A stretch of DNA of 64,000 bases, taken from Heterobilharzia americana (Eukaryota > Platyhelminthes > Trematoda > Strigeidida > Schistosomatidae). Made by a program: the position numbers and the translations under genes. This document shows positions 45,814 to 58,163 of this stretch, piece by piece. The stretch covers positions 56,205,491 to 56,269,490 of the forward strand of contig OX104130.1 in NCBI GenBank assembly GCA_944470555.2, given 5' to 3'. The first letter of the stretch is position 1, and each line of letters begins with the position of its first letter. A model generated the notes under the pieces. It was not told the origin of the DNA. It saw only the letters and a list, made by a program, of their open reading frames with translations, and did not search any database.

Positions 45814-47344
45814 AAAAATAACTTTATTAGAGCTCACTGTTTTGATACCTAAAAATCAGTGTCTTAACAGAGTGTCTAGTTCATCAGACACGTAAAATAT
45901 AAACTTTTAAAAGCAATTCATACCCATTGAACAAAAGATGTTTCCTAATGGCACAGTAGTCTAATGGATAAAACACTGCCGGTCTAAAGTAATGATTATG
46001 ATTTCACAGTCTCAGAAGGAAAGCTGGATAAATAGGACCATGGACTTTGGCTTTTATGAATAAATATTGTCAAAATGTCAGATTAACGAGAATTCAAGTG
46101 TACATTTGAAGATAGTTTATGTAGCGTAACTTTGGCCGCCTGTTACAAGGGTAGTTCATTTCAGAACTATACTGAGGTGACAGTAAAGTGTTTGTCCATG
46201 AAAATAACCTTACGACTGATGGGAATAAGCTCAGTTTTAAGTGGAAGACAACAAAGTATTTTCTTGCTCACAGAACTTTTTCGATGTTTTATATTCATTG
46301 CATTACTTTTTAGCAGGATAGACCAAATTTAATTTCTGCATGGCTTGTTTTCTTCTCCTCCTTTGCGTGTGTATGTGTCAAACAATCCTAATTTTTAAGC
46401 ATCGAGAATATAAGAAGAGGTAACTGAACATAAGTCAAAGTGCATTGATTAATATAACTGGATGGAAGTCATTTATATACAGATGATGCTACTGAAGAGA
46501 ATCTTTATCCACTTGAAGTATATTTCATGCTTGTGGATGCTTAACTATTTTGGGTTTTCTATTAACCTGAAAATTTATACTTTTATGCATAACTTATGTT
46601 TGTACACATCATCGAATAAGACGGGTACATAACAACTGAATCGCGTTATATACATCCAACAAACAGTTTATCTATCATTAGTAACCGATATCACACTGAA
46701 CTCTTTACGGTTATTCAATGTTAACCAGTCAGATGTTTTAGTACATTGTTATCACTAAACAATAATGTGCAACAACATACGAATTTCCGCTTATCAAACA
46801 AATGAGGAGTTGAAGGCCACTGTTATCAGGGTTTAAAGAAAGGTGGACGATAACGTTTGTATTTTGAAGATTATGCCTTTATTCTTTACGCAGTAATACT
46901 ACTCATTTACATGTTTGGGCATTAAGCGTTGATGTAACTGCGTCTGTCTATCGTATTCTTAAGAATAAAAGCTTTTGTGAAATATATTTGATGAAACAAA
47001 ACCTCACATGTGTCCTCTTGGCTATGCTGTTTTCAACTAAAAACCCATCGATGCGATAGCTAGGAGATGTAATTACATTTAAGACTAATGGCTTGTAGTC
47101 AATGTTAAAATGAACCCTATAGTTTGTGAATAATAAACGAATTACTTGTCACAAACTTGTTTTTCTCTGAATAATTTGGAGAAAACGATAATGATACCAC
47201 TAAGTCGGAAATGTTCTCATTAGTTTTAGATTCAGTTACTGATTCTTGAGCAGTTTCGTTTTTATGATAGTAATACTGTGAAACAATAAAATGAAGGATT
47301 ATAATCGTAAAATGAAAATGTGAATAATGTTATTCCGTCGTTGA
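45814..47344. other. No recognised gene
   Basis: Near 45954-46015 a worn tRNA-like head (GGCACAGTAGTCTAATGGAT) may be a SINE trace. Confidence 0.35.
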
Positions 47345-47625
47345 CTGAGCCAAACTGATCAGTCTCTATTAGCATATGTGCTCCTGTGCGGACGCCTCGA
47401 TGTTGCCCGTCGTTTCAACTTTATATCAGTAATGGATAGTGGCTAGTAGTGGAATACGAAACGCACATTTCGTCCCATTTCGGACTCATCAGCTGGATCT
47501 ACCTGCATCACAGTAGGCGATGCTGCTTCCACTAAGGCTAGAACTTGGGACCGGTCGCTTCAAACGCCAGACCATTATCCACTAAGCCTCCAAGTCACTG
47601 TCACGATCTCTCCTGGGTACAGTCC
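47345..47625 (-). mobile_element. Hammerhead SINE, left member of an inverted pair
   Basis: On the minus strand: A box GGAGGCTTAGTGGATAATGG, CTGGCGTTTGAAGCGACCGG, B-box side TCCCAAGTTCTAGCC, hammerhead 47447-47500, CACTACTAGCCACTATCCAT, then the inter-unit part (ACATCGAGGCGTCCGCACAG, AGAGACTGATCAGTTTGGC). Confidence 0.8.
47447..47500 (-). ncRNA. Hammerhead ribozyme with intact core strands
   Basis: On the minus strand CTGATGA (47492-47486), helix II GTCC-GAAATG-GGAC and GAAA (47471-47468) are all present. The cleavage triplet reads GTT, which still obeys the NUH rule. Helix I is weakened: ATCCAG faces TCGTAT. Core and helix II are the best preserved in the window. Confidence 0.75.
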
Positions 47626-47745
47626 TGAGGGGGAACAACACCGCTCACTAGGACAGAGGTGGATCAAGCTGATGAATCCTAAATAAGGTGAAACGTGAAT
47701 CATGTATTCCCAATGCTAGCCACTATCTATCACTCATATGAAAAT
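47626..47745 (+). mobile_element. Hammerhead SINE fragment, right member of the inverted pair
   Basis: CGCTCACTAGGACAGAGG, a hammerhead with CTGATGA (47669-47675) and GAAA (47690-47693), then CAATGCTAGCCACTATC. Helix I and helix II are both degraded, so activity is unlikely. Confidence 0.68.
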
Positions 47746-49704
47746 GGGAATAATAGATTAGCGTCAAAATGAACAGAATATACATCAGATTTATTTATAC
47801 CATACATACACTCCAATGTACCGCAATGTAAGCTTCAGTTTCTGTGTGGATGCTATGAATACTAACCACTTTTAATGAATGGAAAATGACGAGAACAGAA
47901 TTTCTCAGGCGTAATTCCACGATTTTGAAAACATATTCCAAATAACTGGATATAATGTAGCTGTAAAAAGGAGATCAACTAGCTTAAGTTATGTTCAAAG
48001 AAATTTTATAAACAGTACACTTGAATGAACGCTAGCTGGTTGTTCTCACATCATAGTTTTCTAATTGTTTTCTAAAAATTCATGCCAGTAAATTGGTAAT
48101 CAGGTCTTTATTGTAATATTATGTAATAGAACCGATTTTAGAATACATCGTCCTATAGCTATACACTCTTAAGATTTCACAAAGATCTGTGGTTTAACTG
48201 TCTATGTGTTATAGTTGCTAGGTTGTTGGCAATGGATTAGATACTCTGGAATTGGTACTTAGAATGATATAAGTCGATAGAATACTAAAGGACACTTGTC
48301 TGGCTTTATATATACTAAAAGTGGTTTCCATAAGGTTGGAACGTTTCAGATGTCTTAGTTGAATCAGTCCGAGTACGCCCTTAATGAGCTGGACGTCCAA
48401 TCAACAACGAAGCTGTTTGGTGTTTCAATCACCTCGATTTTACTAAAGAGCACCACTTCAGACTAGTTAAGCTGGCTTCCCACCGCTTATGCTGATTAAT
48501 AATATCCATCGTATAGTTCTTCAGATTTCTCTGTTGATGTTGCATACTTGATATCAACCAGATCACAACTCATTGTCTAAATATTTCAGTTTTAAAAGAG
48601 ATAATGATCAAATTTAACATGTATGTATCCCCTAGTTTTGTCGAGCTCACCTTTATTAAGATGAGTGTCTACACTTTAGTCAGACTTCGTTCCCAGAAAT
48701 AGTTATCATTATGCTTTCCATATAATGATGGAAAATTCACCCAAACCACAAAACTCATAAAGCTTTCGACTGAAATAGCTGGGTGGTTAAAGTGGAGTGA
48801 ATACAGAAATATCCCGTAATCCTTAATTTATTTTAGAACTGGTACACGCTTCAGATGACTTCAGATACACATATCAGAACAGTTCAAAGCGAACGCAAAA
48901 TAAGTTCAGTTCTAATGAATGTGCTTACTGTTTATCATTATCTCAAGTAGAAAAATAGCACAGTAATGTGCGACTGAGATAGTATCTCTTCACTGTGCGC
49001 CTTCTCGACTTCAAGCAGCGCTAGGGCTGAAATAAATAAATAAATAGACACTTAAGATATCTAAATATTAACTGAATTACCTTCTACGACATCAGCGAGT
49101 ATCTTTAGTCTTGTAAAGTTTGTTTTGTTACATAAATATCCATCCATCAACATTTGAAATCTTAGCGTCTTCATTGTGGTGATCGAAAGTTACACACTCA
49201 GAGTACATGCTTCAGTCATCCACAAATAGATAAGTTTTGACGTTTCTACTTCAGACTAATAGACAAACTGCCCCTCTGAGCGCTTTCTATCATCTAATGT
49301 ATCTTTCTATTTGTCTTTTATTATCAGTAGTTACACGTAGATAAGCTACTGTCCAGTTACGCGTTAACCAATAACAACGCAACCAGCCTCTTACAGCTCA
49401 TATGTTTTAAGGGTTACTGTATAACAAACAGCCATGCAAAACAGTGGTTAGCGACCTAAGACCCTTATTCAAAACTGTTTTTTTTAACTCCTTATCTTAT
49501 TTTAAACCACTAGACACTCCAAAACATGCCCGGACCATGGATTTTCAACATAACATGATATACTTGACGCTAAAATATTTACCGGATGAAGTTCACTGAG
49601 ATTCCTAGTGGCTCTTCAACTGTTTTCGTAAATCTGACTAACAGAAAATGTGAATGTTTAAGTGGAAGAGGTACTGTCTACTGAGATAAAGCTACACTAT
49701 AGCT
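47746..49704. other. No recognised gene
   Basis: Minus-strand frame 48218-48400 has no motif. Otherwise A+T-rich. Confidence 0.35.
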
Positions 49705-50230
49705 ACAACATGCAGCCTGCTTGAACCATGGGCTACCAAATTTACCCATCGAACAATTTCCATCAAATTCTTCCCTTCCAGCTTGTTTTAATCATTCAGA
49801 TATATTCTTTGGACGTATCATGCACTCTTGCACATTCTTAAGTTGTTTCCAACTCTCCATCTTTCGAGTCAATAACAAAGCAGCGAAAAGATGTTACATT
49901 ATATGGAAATGGACTTTTCGGTGCACGAAAGTACATTATATATGTATCTATCTGACGGTTAGCCTGAGTTGTAGATTTTTGCACTTTCTGAATGAACCAA
50001 CACCACCAAAACTAAGCTTGCATTTCTGTTGATTCTTCATTATGGACCGGACGCTCATCCAGAACCAGATGGCTGCTTCATATTACTGCATTGAATACTG
50101 TTATTATAAACATCATGGAGATACAATAACCATTTCATCTGAAAGTATTATTCTGGGAGTGAATATGTTGAAAAATTACATGCCGAGAATTCCATACTGT
50201 CATACATATTGTTTGGAGTAAAGCGATTAC

Positions 50231-50275
<45 letters not shown>

Positions 50276-50280
50276 TAGTA
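49705..50280 (+). repeat. Dispersed 550-bp repeat with a long (ATT)n tail
   Basis: Second copy of the repeat at 25065-25610. It ends GTTTGGAGTAAAGCGATTAC and then an ATT run at 50230-50270. The open frame 49721-50032 inside it is not matched by an open frame in the other copy, so it is not a gene. The tail suggests LINE-type mobilisation. Confidence 0.65.
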
Positions 50281-51514
50281 CACCTAACTGGTTCCTGATT
50301 TCCACTGTCAATCACCAAAAAGCATCACATCAGACTAGAAATTTCGATAATACCGAGACTACTGCAGAGTCGCATCCACATTATAACAAGGGATGACTAA
50401 TTATATGTAATTGTATGAACAGCAGGAGAATACAAGACCCAAACGATTATCGTTTTCATGTTTCATTTAGTAGCCAGGTAAAAATATTTTATTATTTTAC
50501 TATACTACGTTTTTCTTTTTAAGTAGGCAAATGAATTTATCCTACTCATGCATGGTAAATTTCTACTGGCAATCTTGAACAAATTTTTACTGTTTTCTTA
50601 TAGTAACCATTGGAGACTTGTGGACATTTAAGTCATTCAAAAGTTATCATATAGTTATTTTCTTGGAACAATTCGTTACCATACTGAAACATTAGATAAA
50701 GGATTGCAGTCGTCACTGCTTATTTTATACGATTAACTAACATAAGGCATAAATCGGATCCACTGTTTGCGTCCGTAGTCCATCTAAGTTATTTCATGCA
50801 CTTATTTACCTCTAACATTTTGCAGAATACGATGGAGTCGTTGTGGAAAGAGGTTCTTAGGAGCAACAGAAATCATCATTTGCAATAACGGTAAAAATAC
50901 TAAATATTACAATATGTTATCCATTTGCAAATGCCCTCTTGTTTTGCATCTGTTCCTACCACTTATATTTCTACTCATCATTGTGCATTCTATTTCTCCA
51001 GCTCCTGACCAGTTGTTTGTTTTCGCTTTTGATGTTGCTGTATAGGAAGCTGATTTGCATTTTTGTAAGCAGTTATCCCTACAACTGTACTCAACTTCTT
51101 TCTCTTAACTGCATACAGATTTAAAACTGAGAAATGAGTAAACGTACTGAGTTGACAGTTGACATTCGAACTTCTTGAATTATGATACGCATTTTGTTTA
51201 ATCTCTAGTGAGAAGGGTTAAGATAACGAACAGATATTTTGACTTAGGTTTGATGTAATTTCTTTGACTGGTGAAAAATTAACCTTTAAATACACTTTCT
51301 ATTTTGAAAAATGTCATAGACTGATAGATCGTTAAAGCATTTATAAAAATAATTTTCAGCTGTACAAAAATAAATGGCAATAACACAGTGCGCTGCAAAA
51401 TTACCACAAGACCCTTTCCCAACATTATATGGTAGCCACTTAGATCTGCTCAAGAAAATGTGTAAATCCTAGTGTTATGAACATGGTTCTCATCAAGAAT
51501 TGACAACAGTTATA
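50281..51514. other. No recognised feature
   Basis: No supported gene or repeat family. Confidence 0.35.
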
Positions 51515-52625
51515 GAGCCAAGGCTGCCTACTATCACCCATAATCTTCCTGATTGCGGTCGACTGGATCATGCAACTAACCGTGAGCAGCGAGAAGATGT
51601 TCATATGCTGTGTGAACAATGAAAATACTCCAGAAGAAGATTCGGAATTCGCCGATGATGATTTATGTCTGACTAATGTCGCACAAACTCGAAAATCTAC
51701 AGGCAAAATCTAACAAGTTGAAGGAAGAGGCAAGGCAGCGGAGACGGGACTTCCTTCAGGTGAACGTAGAGAAAATAGAGGTGGTGAAGATACCCAACCA
51801 CCACTACCACAACCACCATCACCACCACCACCAACAGCAGCAACAACAACAAGCAACAATCACCATGAACGGGAGAAATATAAAGGAAGTTGTCTCTTTC
51901 ACCTACCTACCTAGGCACCATCGTTTCCACTACAGGCGATGAAGGCCGCAGCACAGATGAGCACATCAAAGCCAGGATCGGGAAGACAACAAGACAGGCC
52001 TTCATTAATCTGAAACCAGTGTGGAGATCTACTGAACTGCATTGGACTGCACTGCACTGTACTGTACTCGGCATAAAGCGTGAACAACAACCGGATTTTC
52101 TACACTAATATCAGTCAAGTGAATCAGTGCTTCAATGTGATGGTTGAGAGACTTGGTGCGTTACGAAAGCATTTCCAACAAACTGCAGACATACATGACC
52201 AACAGCTGCCGCCTACGCTCCCTCACTCGATACTGAATATCAGATGGGTACAAAGAATAGACAAGAAGGAACCGTGGCTAGCTGGCTGGCTAGCTGGCAA
52301 CGAACCAACCAAGAACCTATCACCCAACAAATAGGCAGAAGCAGAAAGTGGAGATGGATTGAATTGAACATACACTGAGAAGATGGTTTGGGTTCATCAC
52401 GTGCCAGGCCAGGTCGTTGAGTGGAACCTGCATGGGAAACGACGAGTTGTGCATCTGAGGCGAGGGTGATGTGGAGGAGATGGTGTGAGGAAGAAATGAA
52501 AGGTTTATGGGCATTCGTAGCATCGAGTGAAGAAGACTAAGGAGAGCATGGTGCAATGGAGGCGTACTACTGAAGCCCTGTGTTCCACTAGGCGCCCAAA
52601 GGAAAAATAACAGTAATATAATAAT
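51515..52625 (+). mobile_element. Family-1 non-LTR retrotransposon, 3' fragment
   Basis: Begins near GGCTGCCTACTATCACCCAT (the QGCLLSP region), continues through FADDDLCLTN (FADD intact), LEDLQAK-like ENLQAKSNKLKEEARQ, the His/Gln repeat and the C-terminal tail, and ends AGGCGCCCAAAGGAAAAATA followed by AATAATAACAATAAT. 5'-truncated and frameshifted. The core is nearly identical to that at 35640-36400, while the ends differ. Confidence 0.87.
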
Positions 52626-52956
52626 AACAATAATAGAACCATTGAAAGCCAAGAATCACTAAATTTTTATTTCCTTTTCATTTAGGACCTCGCAGTGGTT
52701 TATACCAGAAGTTAGGTAAGTGGTCAGATATGGTATCATTACTTATCACGGAGAGTACAATACTATTTAACCAGTGGTTTAGAATCCATTATTTCACATT
52801 TCCCACCATCATTATCATCATTTGATATTCGTTTTCACTCCTAAATTAGCTGACTCCAAATTTCTGAGTCTTGTTAGAAAATAAGGATGTCTGTCTTAGA
52901 GTCATTCATTACCAGAACGGAATAATTGCTCACTTCAGTCCTTTGTGAGAAATTCA

Positions 52957-53185
52957 TTAAATTGAAGATTCCTCGTCATTAGCTAATGTCAACTTGGAAA
53001 CAGGTAATCTATTTTTCGTTCTAGGTTCAGACATTGTAGTAGTAAGTTTCAATAACCGCATACATTGTCCTGAAAAAAATGTTTCCGAATCAAGGAAGTC
53101 TTTGCAAACTTCTCCTTTGAACAACTTAGTATTTTCACTGACCATTGCAGCTTCTGTTGTCAAATTAGACACGTTATTCAGCAAA
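52957..53185 (-). CDS. Possible terminal exon, unrecognised protein
   Basis: On the minus strand an acceptor-like TTGCCATTTCAG (AG at 53187-53186) opens a frame of about 75 residues to TAA. It contains LLNNVSNLTTEAAMVSENTK, VCKDFLDSETFFSGQCMR and a basic stretch SEPRTKNRLPVSKL, ending NDEESSI. The polar, helix-forming composition resembles a coiled or disordered C-terminus. The plus strand also has an open frame over the same bases, and no upstream exon or poly(A) signal is visible, so this is tentative. Confidence 0.3.
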
Positions 53186-53233
53186 CTGAAATGGCAAGTT
53201 CCATATTCGATATCGTTCACAGATCAGTGTTAA

Positions 53234-54230
53234 TCAAGAAGGTTGGAAAACATACATATCAAGTGAAACTAAAAACTAATTTGCATGAGTAAAAACAATG
53301 AAAGTCCTGTGATGCTTCAATTTATTTATCGAAAGGCTACCGAATTTGTGTTGTAGTTCATAGATGATTTGTGACATTCTTTAAATATCTGTAACAGATA
53401 TTCGGATGAAATCTCAGTTGCGATGCTCATCACAGGAACCATTTCAACATACACCAGCCCTTAGGACTAGTTAATCAAACTGATTTTCTGTAGGGAAATT
53501 GGAAAATCTACCTATTTTCAATGAAAGTAGAAGCTATGCCATTCATCTTAGTTCGTATGTTTGTAGTTTCCAGCAAAAAGCACCCACTTAGATCAAAACA
53601 AAAGACAGGTGAAAACATCGTTATAGCAGAGAAGTGCATTCAGTAGTTTAAGAGTAGGAAATCTTTTTGAAACATCTTACTTAATTTCAGATCCATCAGT
53701 TCACCAAGTAGAATTTCGCTTATGAAGAGGTGAGTGGAAAACGCTAATTCATTTACCGAACTACTAACAGGCGAAGATCTAAATGAATAAAGAATCAGTG
53801 GAGTGAATTCAGAACAAGAGTTACTATCAGACTAAGCAACCAATCATGGGAGTTGAAATATCCTTGCTGTTGTAAAAGGGTATGAAGAGCTCATATAAGT
53901 GGAAAGGTTATATTTTTGACAGTAAATTTCAGCGAATGAAATAAATTTTACTATTTTGTGACAAACATAATTTTGAACAGCCGAATTTTAGAAAACGCCT
54001 AAATATTGCCACTCTCCTATATCATACATATTAGTAGCTGAGACGGGCAGTTGTTGACTAATCATAGCAACCAGTAATACTCATTTGGGAACCAGGTGAT
54101 CATTAGTGTTCCTGGGTTTTTTAAACCACCGATTCAAATCGATCAGATTACTCCAATCATGACTAGCTAAAGGGTTTATGATACTTAGAATCAATATAAG
54201 TTTTCTTAAAACCCACAATGTGACGTGAAA
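53234..54230. other. No recognised feature
   Basis: No splice-bounded frame or repeat family seen. Confidence 0.35.
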
Positions 54231-54409
54231 ATGATGCGATTAAGTAAGATTCAGTTGCCAAATGTCACTAGGAGTTTTTCCACAAGCCAATATATTGAGT
54301 TCACAGTATGTGATTTGCTTGACACTAATAACCAGGTTAAGATTGAGAGTGTCAAGGCTGTACAAAGGTCACTATCTTCTATAGGATTTCACACAGCACA
54401 CCTGTACAA
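54231..54409 (+). CDS. Possible first exon with a mitochondrial-presequence-like N-terminus
   Basis: Two ATGs (54231, 54234) open a frame of 59 complete codons ending at a strong donor CAA|GTAAGA. The N-terminus MMRLSKIQLPNVTRSFSTSQ has no acidic residue, is rich in Arg, Ser and hydrophobics, and contains RSFSTS, the pattern common at mitochondrial presequence cleavage sites. After it the composition becomes ordinary (FTVCDLLDTNNQVKIESVKA). If the call is right, the next exon lies beyond the retrotransposon at 55048-58163, which would sit in the first intron. An AG after ATTC (near 54250) could instead be an acceptor for an internal exon. Family not recognised. Confidence 0.38.
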
Positions 54410-55035
54410 GTAAGATTAACAGAAACTATCTCTTTACTAGAGTTTCGACACTTTGGACACATGAACCATGTTTTCGGTGGTGAAAGTAGTTTTGGTATGA
54501 CGTAACTCACATCCTATATCATAATGAATGAAATATAGTGCGAGTTGAAATTCTGTGTGATGAAATTTCTGTAAAATTTCCTAATCTAATATGGTGATAA
54601 CTTGGAAGCATAACTGTTCTCAAGGCTTCATTTTTCTTGACTGACCACTTCAGTCGAAATCTACTCAGTAACCTTGTGCAGATTCTTGCAGTAGGCAATG
54701 AGCCACACCTATTTTGTGAGGGATATTGATACTACCTGGCTGCTGAAACCTCGGGAGCTGGAGTGATCGTCGAATCTTTCATGCTCTCATCAAAAAGTAA
54801 GCTTCTTAAACCAATGGACTGCAACTACTCATTCAAATTTTAGTCTAGATATCCTTTACAGTATGGCTTCACCTTTAATATCCTGTGGTCACATGATGCA
54901 TTAGTATTCTACCATATTCTTTAGCATATTTTGTTCACTTTAGTTAGGAATCTATCATCTCGTCATTCATCCAGAGAAAATGAATAAAGCATGACCAGCC
55001 TGTGCATTTAGGACTAAAAAGACAAGGCAAACATA
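54410..55035. other. No recognised feature
   Basis: Possible intron of the preceding exon; nothing further seen. Confidence 0.3.
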
Positions 55036-55047
55036 AATCTACCTTTA
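55036..55047 (+). repeat. Left target-site duplication of the family-1 element
   Basis: AATCTACCTTTA is repeated exactly at 58164-58175, directly outside both element ends. Confidence 0.9.
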
Positions 55048-55059
55048 TTATTATTATTA

Positions 55060-56562
55060 TTAGTCCCTTGGGTTCCTAGTGGAACATAGGGCTTCAGTAG
55101 CACGTCTCCAGTGACCTCTGTTCTCCGAGATCTTTTCAACCTGGTCCCACGACAGCCCAGAAGCTCTCATTTCCTGCTCGCACGACCTCCTCCATGTCAC
55201 CCTCGGACGTCCAACTCGTCGCTTCCCATGGGGATTCCACTCGAGGGCCTGACGCGTGATGTCCTCAGTCGGCCTTCTCAGTGCATAGCCAATCCATCTC
55301 CACTTCTTCCTGCATATTTGTTGCGTGATAGGTTCTTGGTTGGTTCGTTCCCAGAGTTCCTTGTTGCTTATTCTTTCTGGCCATCTGATCTTCAGTAGCG
55401 AGCCAGCGTGGTAGCAGTTGTTGATGAATGTCTGTAGTTTATTGGAAATCCCTTTCGTGACGCGCCAAGTCTCTGAGCCATACAAGAGCACTGACTTTAC
55501 GTTGGTGTTGAAAATCCGTATCTTGTTCCACATGCTGAGTGCAGAAGATCTCCACACTGGTTTCAGGCTAATGAACGCCTGTCTTGCTTTTCCGATTCTG
55601 ACTTTGACGTCCTCGTCCGTCCCGCCTGTAGTTGAAACAGTGCTTCCTAGATAGGTGAAGGAGGTTACTTCCATTGAGTTTCTCCCGTTGATGGTGATTG
55701 GAGTTTGTTGTTGTTGTTGATGGTGGTGGTGCGGTATCTTCATCACTTCTGTCTTCTCTATATTCACCTGAAGTCCCGTCTTAGCTGCCTCTTCTATCAA
55801 CTTGTTAGTTTTTGCCTGCAGATCTTCAAGTTTGTGTGACATTAGGCATAAGTCATCGGCGAAATCCAAGTCTTCTAGGTTCTTTTCCGTCGTCCAGTGT
55901 ATCCCCCTCTTCTCGCTGCCTACTGTTTGTTGCATGATCCAGTCCACCACAATAAGGAATATCATGGGGGATAGTAGGCAACCTTGTTTCACTCCTGTCT
56001 TCACTTCAAAAGCATCACTGAGCTTCCCATTGTGGATTACTTGGCATGTGGCATCTTCATATAGTTGTTGAATGAGGCGGATAAAGGTTTGCGGTACTCC
56101 GTAGTATTGAAGCAGTTTCCAAATTACTTCTCGGTCGACGCTGTCAAAGGCCTTCTCAAAGTCGATGAAGTTGAGGTAGAGAGCTGATTGCCATTCTATG
56201 CTCTGTTCTATGATGATACGAAGCGTTGCAATTTGGTCTGCACATGATTTGTACTTCCTGAAGCCTGCCTGTTCCGGTCGCAGTTTTGAATCCAGTGCGT
56301 CTTTAAGCCTCTCTAGGATGATGCGGCTTAATATTTTACTTGGGGTGGACAGGAGAGTGATTCCGCGCCAGTTCTTGCAAGCACTGAGGTCTCCCTTCTT
56401 CGGCAGTTTGACAAGGTAACCCTTCTTCCAATCGTCAGGTACCTTCTCTTCCTTCCACACCTTCTGCAATAGTGGTGTGGTGTGAGCATGTCCGCTGTTG
56501 TCTCTGCATCTGTTCTCAGTGCTTCTGGCGGTATTCCATCTGGTCCTGCTGCTTTCCCGCAT
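55060..56562 (-). pseudogene. Reverse transcriptase of the family-1 element, open RT frame
   Basis: A 500-codon open frame. Motifs by residue: LPKKGDLSACKNWRGITLL about 53-71, QAGFRKYKSCADQI 98-111, FIDFEKAFDSVDR with catalytic Asp 132-144, GVKQGCLLSPMIF 190-202, FADD catalytic pair 234-237, and a short HHHHQQQQQ at 278-286. Then comes the conserved C-terminal extension with TYLGSTVSTTGGTDEDVKVR, SVLLYGSETW and QICRKKWRWIGYALRR. The first ~30 residues are out of frame with the true protein: the natural frame enters from the upstream ORF (GKAAGPDGIPPEAL) by a single indel near 56480-56500. It makes cDNA at the nicked target in related elements. All catalytic residues are present. Confidence 0.9.
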
Positions 56563-57119
56563 TTCAGTAGCTTTATGGCGTTCAGGACTTCCATTTTCGT
56601 TGGGGGATTAATGTTCACTTGTAATTCAGCGGCTGCAGGTGGTATTTCTGGACGAAGTGCAGGTGGTGGTCGATTCAAGAGCTTCTTGAAGTGGTCGGCC
56701 CATTGTTTCCTCTGTTTCTCTTCTTTTGTGATTAAATTTCCTTCTTCATCTTTTATTGGTTTCATCTGTGTTGGTCTCTTCCCTGATAGCAACCTGGTTA
56801 TTTGATACAATGTCGTCAGGTCTCTCTTACCTGCAGCCTGTTCTGCTTCACTTGCCAGTGTGTTGTAGAAGTGTCTTTTGTCTTTCCGTGCACTCTTCTT
56901 CACTTCTTTGTCCAGTGTTTTATACATTGTGCTCAGTTCCTCTTGTCGTTGAGCATCCTTGCACTGGTTTATCTTCTGCTTCACCATCCTCCTCTCCTCT
57001 ATCAGCTTCCAGGTATCTGTCGAGATCCATTCCTTGTCTTCAGGTTTCTTCAGGGATGTTGCTCGATATCTCCTATTTTGTCTTGATGGCTGACGTGAAG
57101 ATCTCCTTTGTAGTTTCAT
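56478..57119 (-). pseudogene. Linker and RT N-terminal part of the family-1 element
   Basis: The frame contains EDKEWISTDTWKLIEERRMV, a basic helical linker (KKSARKDKRHFYNTLASEAE), LYQITRLLSGKRPTQMKPIK, and the first RT block KCGKAAGPDGIPPEALRTDA. It diverges from the family after about residue 210, where the frameshift into the main RT frame lies. The nominal frame runs on to 56328 out of register. Confidence 0.85.
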
Positions 57120-57157
57120 CCTTCAGTTTCCGAGTGTTGTACTTGAATTGAGGTCTA

Positions 57158-57961
57158 TCACAAGCTTCCTTGAAGGCTTTTAACTTGATTTGGAAGGTTC
57201 CTTGCACTAGATAGTGAGTGGTGTAAGCCTACATCTGCTCCTCTTCTTGACCTTGTGTCAAGTAGACTGCGTCTCCATTTTCTTGAGATTGAGATGAAGT
57301 CGATTTGATTTTTAGTGTGTCCATCTGGTGAAATCCATGTCGCTTTGTGGATATCTTTGTGCCTGAACACACTGCCTCCAATCACCAAATCGTTGAATGC
57401 ACAGAATTCTGCAAACAATTCTCCATTCTCATTCATTTCACCTAGCGCCTCTCGACCCATGGTTAGTTCTCTTCCCGTGTTGTCCCCTCCCAGTTTGGCA
57501 TTCATGTCGCCCATTAGAATTTTGATATCGCCAACTGGGGAGGGGTCTTGTCCAGTGTTGATTGAAGTTGTCTGCAGAAATCCTCCTTTTTCTCTTGCTC
57601 TGCATTATTTGTAGGTGCATAACATTGTATGATTGTGACCTTTCTTCCTTTTGAGTTGAATCTTGCTGTCATGATCCTGGAGGAGATTGGCTCCCACTGC
57701 ATGAGAAAGAGCCTTCGATGCTCTTGAGGACATCATGATAGCCACTCCCTCAGTGTGCTCGTGGTTGGCGTCTGGGTGACCGGAGTAGATTTTTGATTCT
57801 CCAGTTGACAGTTTGGAGAGTCCACTCCCATTCCATCTGCTTTCGCAAATTCCAAGCACTTCGATGTGATACCTTCTCATCTCCTTTGCAATCTGGGCTG
57901 CCTTACTGGGTTCAAACATCGTACGGACATTCCATGTCCCCACGTTTACTTTCGCTTTCAT
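57158..57961 (-). pseudogene. APE-type endonuclease of the family-1 element, frameshifted
   Basis: Pieces in order: VNVGTWNVRTMFEPSKAAQI (57605-57961; the Asn of the first APE motif), HIEVLGICESRWNGSG with the metal-binding Glu, GVAIMM, a second frame with RKVTIIQCYAPTNNAEQE (57514-57702), and a third with MGDMNAKLGGDN (the GDFN/GDMN motif), FNDLVIGGSVFRHKDIHKAT and HTKNQIDFISI (57158-57514). At least two frameshifts separate the pieces. The catalytic motifs themselves are readable. It nicks target DNA in this class of element. Confidence 0.88.
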
Positions 57962-58163
57962 TGAGGGAGAGAAGACACATCGGCCTGGTCAATTGGCTTC
58001 CCGAAGGCAGGCTTTCACCAACTGGCGTCATTTCGCCTTGAAGTTTGTTTAGCGGTTAGATTTGTTTTACGGGGTAGGGTTGCTAGCCCTATGCCCAACC
58101 TTCCCTCTTTACCCGGGCTTAGGAGCGGCTAGTAACTAGTAAACTAGTTAACCAGGCGAGGTT

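Larger units (their letters stand above)
55048..58163 (-). mobile_element. Family-1 non-LTR retrotransposon, nearly complete
   Basis: This copy of about 3.1 kb is bounded by a perfect 12-bp target-site duplication. On the minus strand it starts ACCTCGCCTGGTTAAC, has an untranslated leader of about 200 bp, then an APE-type endonuclease, a linker, a reverse transcriptase and a conserved C-terminal extension, and ends ...ACCCAAGGGAC followed by (TAA)n. Short (TAA)n-type tails are usual for RTE-like LINEs; schistosome SR2 is one such element, but I do not insist on that name. Reading frames shift several times (frames starting 57961, 57702, 57514, 57119 and 56562 are not all the same), so it is not intact although the RT segment is open. 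Confidence 0.93.

Noticed and set aside
49721..50032. 103-codon plus-strand frame.
   Set aside because: Lies inside the 550-bp repeat; the other copy (25065-25610) is not open there.
55111..57614. Several plus-strand open frames of 73-131 codons.
   Set aside because: All are antisense shadows of the family-1 RT and endonuclease.
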